Source: Opitutaceae bacterium TAV5
GTDB lineage: Bacteria > Verrucomicrobiota > Verrucomicrobiia > Opitutales > Opitutaceae
Reading direction: 5' to 3'
Length of the DNA: 64,000 nt
Assembly (NCBI GenBank): GCA_000242935.3
Contig: CP007053.1
Span: 3,333,001-3,397,000, forward strand
Positions 23,092 through 30,800 of the stretch are shown piece after piece; positions within the stretch are counted from its first letter, which is position 1, and each line of letters starts with the position of its first letter. The notes beneath the pieces were generated by a model. It saw only the letters and a program-made list of their open reading frames with translations, was not told where the DNA came from and did no database searches. A program made the translations under genes and the position numbers.

Positions 23092-23210
23092 GGCTGGTTG
23101 TTAAAAAACGGAGGCAATCCCATAGAACCGGTTCACTCCGCGTGTCAGCATGGAAATGCACGGAAGGACAAATCCGGGAGCGGCTCGCTTATGCGCTGGT
23201 GGCCCATGCC

Positions 23211-23906
23211 TCATGACTGGCTGACCAGTGCCGCGGCAGCGCCAAATCGGGTGAGGTGGTCTTTGCGGTTGACGTAAAGGGCGCTCCAGGGAGCTGCTGC
23301 GGGGCCGGTGCGCCGGAGGTGTGTGGCGCCGCAGTTTACGTGGCCGATGTCTGCCGTGTATTCGGGAACGAGAGACGTCAGGAGAGCACTGAGGGATGCA
23401 CCATGTCCAATGAAGGCAACGCGGGCGGGTGTAGTCGGTGATGCGACGAGTTCATTCCAGAGCGCGGTGACACGGGTGCGCACGCTGTCGGGGGGTTCAG
23501 GATACGCGGGGAACGCGGCGCGGTCACCCAGCGCCGGGTTGAGAGCCACACGGGGGCCGAAGCGGGCACGATAATCCGCGATATCCAGCCCGCGAAAACC
23601 GGAGAAGACGGGGTCGGCGAGGATTTCGCAGAATCGCCGGTCAACGTGGACCGGGATGGCGGTTGCGGGCGCTGCGCCGGTCGTTTCCGAGACATAGGGC
23701 CAAGCCGTTTGCACAGCGCGAAGAAAAGGACTGACGACAATGGCTTCGGGCATGAACTCCGAGAGGACGGTGACGAGTTCGCGGGCCTGTCGTTCGCCGA
23801 GAGGCGTGAGCGGGGGATTGGCGCGGTCGCGGATTTCGCGGAGGCCGTCGACAGGCGCGGTATTGTAGGCTTCGCCGTGGCGAACGAGCAGGAGGTCGGT
23901 AAGCAT
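23211..23906 (-). CDS. Histidine phosphatase family protein (phosphoglycerate mutase-like)
   Basis: A 231-residue member of the histidine phosphatase superfamily. The phosphorylated histidine sits in LLLVRHGEAYNT at the N-terminus, the second arginine region is VVSPFLRAVQTA, and the second catalytic histidine is in VAFIGHGASLSAL near residue 170. The family includes cofactor-dependent phosphoglycerate mutases and many broad phosphatases; the features here favour a phosphatase and no substrate can be named. It is followed after 304 bp on the left by the transporter and lies 60 bp downstream of the phosphoesterase-fusion gene on the same strand. Confidence 0.88.
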   Translation of the reverse strand: MLTDLLLVRHGEAYNTAPVDGLREIRDRANPPLTPLGERQARELVTVLSEFMPEAIVVSPFLRAVQTAWPYVSETTGAAPATAIPVHVDRRFCEILADPVFSGFRGLDIADYRARFGPRVALNPALGDRAAFPAYPEPPDSVRTRVTALWNELVASPTTPARVAFIGHGASLSALLTSLVPEYTADIGHVNCGATHLRRTGPAAAPWSALYVNRKDHLTRFGAAAALVSQS

Positions 23907-23944
23907 TTGGCAGTGAGCAGTGACCGGTGAGGTGGGAACAGGGA

Positions 23945-23953
23945 GGGGGGGGG
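23945..23953. repeat. Homopolymeric G tract (9 G)
   Basis: Nine G in a row in the 60-bp gap between the phosphoesterase-fusion gene and the histidine phosphatase gene, both leftward. It lies upstream of the phosphatase start, where length change could alter expression. Confidence 0.5.
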
Positions 23954-23966
23954 ATTGGTGAGATGG

Positions 23967-25625
23967 TCAGACGGACACGGGGTCGCGGTTCGGGTTCATG
24001 GTTCGCCATCCGGTGTTCATCGACGCGGCGAGGGCGACGCGGGTTTTGCGTTGCGCGATCATGTCGGTGAGCAGGCGCCAGCTTTGTGTCGCTTCGGCGG
24101 GGTCGCGGACTTCGACGAAGGCGCGGACAGCCGGGCCGGGCGTTTGGGTGAAGGCGGCAAGCAGGCCTTCGTGGTTGATCAGGGCTTCGTGGATACTGCG
24201 GATGGCGTGATGGTTTTTGAAGCGCTCCGTCGGGTGGGCGTGTACCTGGTGGATGTGTGCGGCCTGCATGCAGGCGCCGCCCGTGTGGAGCCAGTCGGCG
24301 AGGCTGAGTTCGTTGGTCACAGCACCATTGTTGCGGGCGTGGCCGGAATCGAAAATCCAGCCGATGCGGCGGGTGGCGGTTTCGGGACAGCCTTCGGCGC
24401 GGAGAGTGCTGCGAAGATAGTCGATCATGCGCAGGATGTGCTCGGGCCGGCTGGAGAGGCGGTCGGGGCGCCCGCCCTCGAAATGGCGGGCGTCGTTGTG
24501 GTGGTTTTCAATGCTGAGCTGGCGGCCGGGTCCGGCATCGAGGATGGCACGGGCGAGATTTTTGTAGATTTCCTTGATGCGGACAGCTTCGGGGGTTTCC
24601 AGGAAATCGCCCCGTCCTTCATCGGCGTAAACGAGGCGGGCGTCGATGGCGGGGAGATGGATCGTGTAGTCCTGGACGCCGGCGGCGGCGCACCAGGCGA
24701 GGTGAGAGCCGAGCTGGCCGAGCGGATCGGCGTCGGGTTGGGGGGCCGGATCGGGGAGATGATACGAGAGCCAGGTGTCGGGAATTTCGGCGCGCCAGGC
24801 GGCGAGCTTTCCGAGTTCGGCGGACAACGGCAGCGGCGACTGGCGGTGAAAAACGGCCTGCACGGCAGAGATGCGGTGGGCGCGGGCGATGTCCATGAGT
24901 TCGCCGAGGGTGGCATAGGGAGCGATGCCAGGGATGACCTTGCGGAGCCGGGAGCCGGGCGATGGTGTCCAGAGGAGCTCTTCGGGAATGCGCCGGGGGG
25001 TGATGGTGCGGTAGTCGCCGCGGATTTCAACGGTAGTAAATTCGGGGAGGCATTCGATGGTTTTGAGCGGATCGAGCCCGGCGCAGACAACCTGTCGCCA
25101 GCAGCCGGCGGTGTGTTCTTCGTGATGATGGTGATGGCCGGCGAGGATCAGTCCGGCCGGGAGATCTTGCGGGAGAGAAACGAAGGCATCGGCGGCGAGC
25201 GGTTGGTGGCAGGCGACGATCAGGGGACGGGACGTGGTTCTGTTTGCAGCAAGTGCACGGATTGAGGCGAAGAGCCGGTCGGGGTCGTTTCCGTTGACAA
25301 GAAGCAGGTCGGCGTCATCGAGGTTTTGCACGAGGGAATCGCGGACAAAATGGATGCAGCCGGGAGCGTCGCCGGGGAGAGCGAAGGGATGAGGGTCGCG
25401 GTTGCCGGGAACGCTGAAAAACCGGGAGAGCGGGAGGGCGGCGAGAAGTTCCTCGATCCAGCCGCCGGTGCCGGCATTGGCCTGGGTCTGCCAAAGGTCG
25501 CCGCCGAGGATGACGACGTCGGGCGGTTCGTGCGTGAGGGTAGCCAGAACCCAGTCCCGGACGAGGCGGTTGAGGGCGCCGAGTTCGGGTCCGGCGTGGA
25601 GATCGGAGAGGAAGGCGAGTTTCAT
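23967..25625 (-). CDS. Metallophosphoesterase fused to a xylose-isomerase-like TIM barrel
   Basis: A 552-residue two-domain protein. Residues 1-about 240 form a calcineurin-like metallophosphoesterase: SDLHAG (Asp/His), ILGGDLW, a GNRDPH in place of the usual GNHD/E, VACHQPL and the GHHHHH motif. Residues about 270-550 resemble the xylose isomerase-like (AP-endonuclease 2) barrel: AYATLGELMDIARAHR, DYTIHLPAID, LSIENHHND, GWIFDSGHARNN, AAHIHQVHAH, with the Glu, Asp and His residues that bind metal in that fold. No signal peptide. The fusion joins a phosphatase to a putative sugar isomerase/epimerase, suggesting successive steps on a phosphorylated compound. The replaced GNH histidine may change metal binding. 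The substrate is unknown. Confidence 0.8.
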   Translation of the reverse strand: MKLAFLSDLHAGPELGALNRLVRDWVLATLTHEPPDVVILGGDLWQTQANAGTGGWIEELLAALPLSRFFSVPGNRDPHPFALPGDAPGCIHFVRDSLVQNLDDADLLLVNGNDPDRLFASIRALAANRTTSRPLIVACHQPLAADAFVSLPQDLPAGLILAGHHHHHEEHTAGCWRQVVCAGLDPLKTIECLPEFTTVEIRGDYRTITPRRIPEELLWTPSPGSRLRKVIPGIAPYATLGELMDIARAHRISAVQAVFHRQSPLPLSAELGKLAAWRAEIPDTWLSYHLPDPAPQPDADPLGQLGSHLAWCAAAGVQDYTIHLPAIDARLVYADEGRGDFLETPEAVRIKEIYKNLARAILDAGPGRQLSIENHHNDARHFEGGRPDRLSSRPEHILRMIDYLRSTLRAEGCPETATRRIGWIFDSGHARNNGAVTNELSLADWLHTGGACMQAAHIHQVHAHPTERFKNHHAIRSIHEALINHEGLLAAFTQTPGPAVRAFVEVRDPAEATQSWRLLTDMIAQRKTRVALAASMNTGWRTMNPNRDPVSV

Positions 25626-25678
25626 GGAAGAGATTCTGGGAGTCCGTTTCCGGAGAGTAGGCGGTTTGGCATTGCGAA

Positions 25679-28237
25679 TCAGCGGAAGATTCGGTGAGCG
25701 AAACCCATGTGTCTGAAATCCGCCGGTTCAAGGGGACCCCACGCGGCGCCTTCAAAACTGCCTCGGGCATCGGCGGGGCGTTCCTTCCACGGATTGCGGC
25801 CGGTCCAGCGGGTCAGATTGTCGGGGAAGGCGGTTTCGGTGACGATCCAGCAGGTTTCGCCAATCTCCATGTTGCGCACGAGAGGGAAATTGAAGGAGAC
25901 CCATTGACCTCCGCTTTGGGCGGGCAGTTCAACGGTCGCCCTGGCAATGGTCTCGCCGTCGGGCCGGGCTTTGCGGAGAGCGACGGTCACGGAGCGTGAC
26001 TGCGACGCCCGGTTGTTGAGGCGGAGAGCCACGGAAGAAAGGGTGCTGGAGGTGTTGCGGAAAGGCTGCGCCAGATAGCGATTGAGGGGACGATCCTGCT
26101 TGAGTTGGGTGTCCAAGCCGCTTGTGACCGCGTCCATCATGCTTGCGTTCAGGGAGAGGCGGTAGTCAATGCCGTTGTCACGTCCGACTTTCAGGGATAC
26201 GGAAACGGGGGGGCTTTCGGGGGTCATTTCGAATGGCAGGGCAAAGTGATATGTTCCTGCTTTGTGGCCGGCGGGTTTCAGTTCCTGTCCCGAGGCAAAG
26301 GCGGCAAGACGGAGAACGGATGAGTCGTCCTGAAGATTGACGGCGAGGAGGCCCAGTTTCCCATCGGGGGCGCGCTCAATGGAGACGGAGAGGCGGCTGC
26401 CGTCGTCGATGCCGAGCGTCAGGGGAAGCCGGATATCCGAAGCGGGATAAATCCGCGGGCGCAGCACCAGAGTCATCGTGTGTTCGCGTGACTCGATCTC
26501 GCCGGATTCGGGGAATAGTTGTAGCGATATATCAACTACTTCGTTGCCTTTGAGTGTCAGTTCCGTGGAGGAGAGGCGGGCGGAGAGGTGGCTGTCCGGC
26601 TGTGTTTCCACGGCGATGTCGAAGGCGAGTGGTGTGTCGAGAGGGTTGCGAAAGGCGAGGGGAAGGGTGCACAGAGGGTGGCCTTTCCGGACGATGGATT
26701 GAGGGGAGCCGGGTTTGAGAAGGTCGGGGGCGGGCTGGAGGTCGTGAATGTCGCCGTCGATGTAAGCGAAGGTTTTTTCGCTCAGGGGAATCAGGGCCAG
26801 ACCGTTGACGGTGTCGAGGCGGAGCGGGAGGCCGCCGGCGGCTGGCGTGAGGGTGATCTCGCGAGCGCGGGTGCGCAGGGTGAGGAGTTGCGTGGCAGAG
26901 TGCGACCAGGCGGTGGCGAAAATTTTACCGTCGGAATCCTTGATGAGGTGCACGGAGGCGTCATCCGATTCGATGACGGTGCGAATGGGGCTGGCGCCGG
27001 CGAGCCGGTTGGCGGCGATATTCATCGCGGCGAGCATGGGTTTCGGGGTGTAGTCGGTGCGCAGGAGCCCCATGGTCAGGGGAGGCTGGAGGCTGCTGGC
27101 CGTCTTCCAGTCGATGAGATCGAAGTAAAAGAGCGCGCCGGCACGCAAGCGTGCATCGAGGGCAAACCAGGTGACATACATCTGGGCAAGGGCATCGGGG
27201 GTCTTGCTGTGGAACTCGGTTCCGAATACCGGGCCGCCGAAACCGGCGGCATCGAGGTAGCCGAGCACGTCGCGCATGCGTTGTTCGAATTGCCGCGGAG
27301 TGACCGAGTAGGGGTGAAGGTCAAAGGCTCCGGTGTAGTTCAGGGCTCCGGCCTGAATAATGGCTTTTTGCCAGTCGGGGTCCATGCCTGCCGAGCCGCC
27401 GACCATGAGGCGCAGCGGAGAACGTCCGTCCGTAGCGCGGGCGGCGGTGGTCGTGGCCTCGTGCGCGGGGCGCAGGAAGTGTTCGACGTATTTGGTGGCG
27501 GTGATGCCTCCGGGGTAGCGAGAGCCGGCAATGCCAATGGGGTTGGGTTCGTTCCAGACCTGCCACCATACGGGTTTGCCGGCGTAGTCGCGGGTCAGGC
27601 GTGCGAGGAGTGTCTGCCATGCCTCTTTGCGCGGATGCGAGAGGCGTTGGCCTGCAATGGCGGGAGACCAGTCGGTATTGCCCTCAATGGCGAGGACCAG
27701 TTCGAAGCCTGCGTCGAGCTGGGGCTGGAATACGCGGGCAAAGAGAGCGTTGTCCCACTGGCCTTCGGCGGGTTCGAAGCGACGCCAGCGGAAGCGGTCG
27801 CGCAGATACCAGGCGCCGGAGGCATTCGCAGCGGCGAGCAGGCGGGGCAGGTTTTTCCCAAACGATTCTCCTCCGGACATTGTTTCGGCGAGATGGGCGT
27901 CGAGGCCGACAATGCTGCGCAGGTGCTTGCGGGGCAGCACGACCACAAAACTGCCGGCGAGATCGCCAGTCCGGCTTTCATACCATCCGGGGGGCAACGG
28001 AGTGGAGAGAGTGTGTGAGGCCGTGACGGGAAGGGGGGTGGTTTCGGTGATGAGGCGGCCGGTGACGTCGTGAATCTTGACCGAAGTGTGCGGGGGAATG
28101 GCGTCAAACCGGATGGCTTGGCCTGGAGTGAAAAGGGCAAGGCCCTGCTCGCCTCCGTCTATGGAAACCGTGGCGGCGTGGCCGTGTCGGGAAAGGAACA
28201 TCACGAGGATGAGTGCTGTGCAAAGGTAGCGGGTCAT
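25679..28237 (-). CDS. Exported GH39-like glycoside hydrolase
   Basis: An 852-residue exported protein with a signal peptide (LCTALILVMFLSRHGHAA). Residues about 100-430 look like a clan GH-A catalytic domain related to GH39 beta-xylosidases: WWQVWNEPNP near residue 230 supplies the acid/base Glu and VFGTEFHSK near residue 337 the nucleophile Glu. The C-terminal about 400 residues appear to be beta-sandwich domains and are not recognised. It should act outside the cytoplasm on a plant-type polysaccharide. It is the last gene of a leftward cluster with a pseudopilin, CBM9-like and PEP-CTERM gene and starts 41 bp after the pseudopilin stop. Confidence 0.78.
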   Translation of the reverse strand: MTRYLCTALILVMFLSRHGHAATVSIDGGEQGLALFTPGQAIRFDAIPPHTSVKIHDVTGRLITETTPLPVTASHTLSTPLPPGWYESRTGDLAGSFVVVLPRKHLRSIVGLDAHLAETMSGGESFGKNLPRLLAAANASGAWYLRDRFRWRRFEPAEGQWDNALFARVFQPQLDAGFELVLAIEGNTDWSPAIAGQRLSHPRKEAWQTLLARLTRDYAGKPVWWQVWNEPNPIGIAGSRYPGGITATKYVEHFLRPAHEATTTAARATDGRSPLRLMVGGSAGMDPDWQKAIIQAGALNYTGAFDLHPYSVTPRQFEQRMRDVLGYLDAAGFGGPVFGTEFHSKTPDALAQMYVTWFALDARLRAGALFYFDLIDWKTASSLQPPLTMGLLRTDYTPKPMLAAMNIAANRLAGASPIRTVIESDDASVHLIKDSDGKIFATAWSHSATQLLTLRTRAREITLTPAAGGLPLRLDTVNGLALIPLSEKTFAYIDGDIHDLQPAPDLLKPGSPQSIVRKGHPLCTLPLAFRNPLDTPLAFDIAVETQPDSHLSARLSSTELTLKGNEVVDISLQLFPESGEIESREHTMTLVLRPRIYPASDIRLPLTLGIDDGSRLSVSIERAPDGKLGLLAVNLQDDSSVLRLAAFASGQELKPAGHKAGTYHFALPFEMTPESPPVSVSLKVGRDNGIDYRLSLNASMMDAVTSGLDTQLKQDRPLNRYLAQPFRNTSSTLSSVALRLNNRASQSRSVTVALRKARPDGETIARATVELPAQSGGQWVSFNFPLVRNMEIGETCWIVTETAFPDNLTRWTGRNPWKERPADARGSFEGAAWGPLEPADFRHMGFAHRIFR

Positions 28238-28278
28238 TGTGCGGACAGGCAGTGGATGTGTGTGCGGTACGGGGGATG

Positions 28279-28983
28279 CTATTGGACGCGGGCGTAGGTG
28301 GCTTGGAAGTTGTTGAGACCGGTGTATTGGGTGCTGGCAGCGTCCAGCTCTGCGGTTTTTTTGATACGAGCGGCGCGTGCATCGCAGAAGACGACGTTCA
28401 TGCCGCCCTGGTGGTAGTCAAAGAGCTTGGTGGTGGCGACAAGGTTGCCGGTCTGGTAGGTGTTGAGCGGATCGTGCCGTTCGAGGAGCAGGGCGACGCG
28501 GCTTGGAGTGGAGATGTCGCCGAGCAACATGCCGGTGTTGGCGGCGGGACGCCCCGGACCCCAGATGGTTTCGTTCCGGAATTGGTTGTCGTAGTTGACC
28601 AGCACGGCGTTGATGGAGTAGGAGCGGAGTTCGTCGGGATTGCTGGTGGTGCGGACGATGGTGTCGGCTTTGCAGCGGAGAATGGCGTTGTAGGGGGCTG
28701 AATCGATGTTTTGGCCGGTAAAGGTAGCCATCGCGACGGCATCCCAGCGGGGATTGTTGGAATTGGGCAGGCGTCCCTTGTTTCCATCGGTGTAGAGCAG
28801 GATGGACAGGCCAACCTGGCGCATGTTGCTCATACAGGCGGCGGCGTTGGCTGTCTGGCGAACTCGTCCAACGGTGGGAATGAGGATGGCGGCAAGGATG
28901 CCAATGATGGCAATGACGGTGAGAAGCTCCACAAGTGTGAAGGCGGATGCAGGGTGGTTGTGGCGGTGGGGCATAGGGTGCAT
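28279..28983 (-). CDS. Pseudopilin-like protein with prepilin N-terminal methylation site
   Basis: A 234-residue protein. The N-terminal [18 protein letters not shown] is the prepilin peptidase site plus hydrophobic helix of type II/IV pseudopilins. The C-terminal half is a globular domain ending in a variant of the H-X9-DG motif (YHQGGMNVVFCDAR), typical of the expanded pseudopilin-like families of Verrucomicrobiota and Planctomycetota. Such proteins are processed at the inner membrane; their function is unknown and may concern secretion or surface handling of polysaccharide. A candidate LacI operator lies 65 bp upstream (29048-29061). Confidence 0.9.
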   Translation of the reverse strand: MHPMPHRHNHPASAFTLVELLTVIAIIGILAAILIPTVGRVRQTANAAACMSNMRQVGLSILLYTDGNKGRLPNSNNPRWDAVAMATFTGQNIDSAPYNAILRCKADTIVRTTSNPDELRSYSINAVLVNYDNQFRNETIWGPGRPAANTGMLLGDISTPSRVALLLERHDPLNTYQTGNLVATTKLFDYHQGGMNVVFCDARAARIKKTAELDAASTQYTGLNNFQATYARVQ

Positions 28984-29047
28984 GACAGGAGAGGTTTTAT
29001 CCGGAAACAGACTGGTTTCTCATGGAGAGGATGCGATATGGTTTTTA

Positions 29048-29061
29048 TGTAATCCGTTTCA
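29048..29061. promoter_or_regulatory. Candidate LacI-type operator upstream of the pseudopilin gene
   Basis: TGTAATCCGTTTCA has arms TGTAA and TTTCA that fit a TGWAA-NNNN-TTWCA palindrome. The same site occurs at 32631-32644 before the LacI gene, with similarity extending over about 40 bp (both continue into an AATTT..GTT.AATAT stretch). The position upstream of the leftward pseudopilin fits control by that LacI protein. Confidence 0.55.
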
Positions 29062-29094
29062 CGGAATTTACGTTAAATATTTATTTTAAAAATT

Positions 29095-29931
29095 TTATGA
29101 TTCCAGATTGAGCCAGCCGTAGCGATCCGGTCGATGGGGGTGAGGCATGGAAAACTGCGGATCGGACCAGATGGTGAAGCGGGCCGGAGCGGAGGGGGTG
29201 GAGGCGCGATCCCAGCGGGCAAAGTTGGCGCGAAGCCGACCCGGCAAAGGGGGACCGGGATTTTTGTCCAGTAACGTAACAATAGATACAAGGGATCGAA
29301 AGGGGATTGCGATTTCGAGACGATAACCGGGGAGCGGGTGTTTGTCGGAAGCGAGGTCGGAAAACGCGGGCTGACGGGAGGCGACAACGCGGGCGTGAGA
29401 TTCGTAGCGAAGGTTAATCCAGTCGGCGTGGCGATAGTAGTAGTCGGCGAGGGTTCCGATGGCATTGATTTCAAGACACGCGGTATCGGAAAGGCGTTCA
29501 TCAGGTGCGCCGATGAAGATTTCGACACAATCGTCCCGGAAGGTCTGGTCGTCGTGCGCGGTGCGCGTGAAGATTATGTCACGATCTTCACAATCGAAGG
29601 CGATGTAAAGAAACTGTCCATCGTGGAGGAGTGAGACGCGCGTTCGGGAGGCAGAAGGCTGCGTGGGAGCGCTCCAGTAGCCGTGGAGTTCGATGTGGGT
29701 GGCACGGCTCCAGGCGGGATCGGTGCCAAGTCCGTCGAGTATTGGTGATTTGGTGGCGCGGGGCACTGTAATCTCGGGAAGCGGCGCAGCGAATCGTGGG
29801 GAGGCCGGGCCAGCGGAGGCTGGCAGCGCCGCGAGCACGGCGAGGAATATTGGGATGATTCTCCACGGGACGCGAAGGTTGAGGCGGCGGATCATGATCC
29901 TCGGCATAATCCGGGAACCGGTTGCGGGCAT
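29095..29931 (-). CDS. Exported carbohydrate-binding protein, CBM9-like
   Basis: An exported protein of 278 residues from the ATG at 29931; ATGs at 29907 and 29895 are also possible, and the last gives the cleanest signal peptide (VPWRIIPIFLAVLAALPASA). The mature part matches family 9 carbohydrate-binding/DOMON-like modules: PILDGLGTDPAWSRAT, RVSLLHDGQFLYIAFDCED, DDCVEIFIGAPD, and the late GYRLEIAIPFRSL. There is no attached catalytic domain. It likely binds a sugar chain in the periplasm or on the cell surface, helping the neighbouring GH39-like enzyme. It follows the PEP-CTERM gene by 46 bp on the same strand. Confidence 0.8.
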   Translation of the reverse strand: MPATGSRIMPRIMIRRLNLRVPWRIIPIFLAVLAALPASAGPASPRFAAPLPEITVPRATKSPILDGLGTDPAWSRATHIELHGYWSAPTQPSASRTRVSLLHDGQFLYIAFDCEDRDIIFTRTAHDDQTFRDDCVEIFIGAPDERLSDTACLEINAIGTLADYYYRHADWINLRYESHARVVASRQPAFSDLASDKHPLPGYRLEIAIPFRSLVSIVTLLDKNPGPPLPGRLRANFARWDRASTPSAPARFTIWSDPQFSMPHPHRPDRYGWLNLES

Positions 29932-29977
29932 GTGTGCACCCTGTGGATTAACTGGAGGCATCGCGATTTGGATCGCT

Positions 29978-30772
29978 CTACCCTTGGCGCGATTTGCAAA
30001 TCGCAAGTGAGGCGAGCAGACCGAGGGCGCCAAAAAAGAGGGCTGCGGTTCCGGGTTCGGGAATTTGCGTGACGGTGAGGTTATCGAAGCGGAAATTCAT
30101 ACTGGCAGTGCCTGTGCCTCCGGGCGCGTTTCCGAACAGGAGGTAGTCGGCAGTGCCGTTGTTGTAGAGCGAACTGGAAAGGGAGCGGGTGTCGTTGAGC
30201 GTTTCGTTGCCATAGGAAACAAAGGTGATGGCATCTCCCCTGACCTGAATGTTGACGGTAAAAAAGTTATCAGAACCCGTGCCTCCCGATCCCACGGTGA
30301 GAATCGAGGTCGCCACGGTGGTTTCGTTGCTGCCGTCCCACCATGTGATGGTGATTTTGTTGTCACTTCCGCTGCGGCGGAAGAAATAAGCGCCGGTAAG
30401 GCTGGCAAGATCGGTCGCGGCGGTCGCTTCGGTGCGGGGCGCAAGAATAGCGAATGGAGCGAGAGACGCCGTTGACGGGATGCGCAAGTCAACGCTGATG
30501 TCATAGTCACGGATGTCGTCCAAGCTGTAGTTCACGTAGGCGGCCAGGCTTGGGGCACTGGCCTGACTGTAGGCCATGCGTGCGGCGTTGTCGTAATAAA
30601 AAATGTAGGACGAAGTCGCGCTTGACTTCCAACTGTAACCGCCGGTTGAAGTCGTTCCCAGAGCGGCGTTGTTGGTGCCGTCAAACGTGTCGGCGTAGAT
30701 GATCTGGGCGTGGAGGGCGGGAGCGGTGGCGAGCACCGCGGCGAAGGCGAGGGCGATGAATTTCATATACAT
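29978..30772 (-). CDS. PEP-CTERM domain-containing exported protein
   Basis: A 264-residue exported protein. It has a signal peptide (FIALAFAAVLATAPALHA) and a C-terminal sorting tail: IPEPGTAALFFGALG followed by a hydrophobic helix and CKSRQG. Such tails are recognised by exosortase, which anchors or releases the protein at the surface. The central region is a beta-rich jelly-roll-like domain (NNFRFDNLTVTQ-type end) common in verrucomicrobial PEP-CTERM proteins and possibly sugar-binding. No exosortase gene is in the window. It sits between the hypothetical 583-residue exported protein and the CBM9-like gene in one leftward cluster. Confidence 0.9.
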   Translation of the reverse strand: MYMKFIALAFAAVLATAPALHAQIIYADTFDGTNNAALGTTSTGGYSWKSSATSSYIFYYDNAARMAYSQASAPSLAAYVNYSLDDIRDYDISVDLRIPSTASLAPFAILAPRTEATAATDLASLTGAYFFRRSGSDNKITITWWDGSNETTVATSILTVGSGGTGSDNFFTVNIQVRGDAITFVSYGNETLNDTRSLSSSLYNNGTADYLLFGNAPGGTGTASMNFRFDNLTVTQIPEPGTAALFFGALGLLASLAICKSRQG

Positions 30773-30800
30773 GGGGCCAGGATATGGCAGGTTGTGGTTG

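Noticed and set aside
21398-23104. 568-codon plus-strand frame opposite the Na/Pi transporter
   Set aside because: Composition is Glu/Arg/Gly/Ala-rich antisense shadow; the minus strand encodes a clear membrane transporter.
29989-30004. Perfect 16-bp palindrome GCGATTTGCAAATCGC
   Set aside because: It lies within the last codons of the PEP-CTERM gene and has no partner copy; likely coding coincidence, though a weak terminator role is possible.
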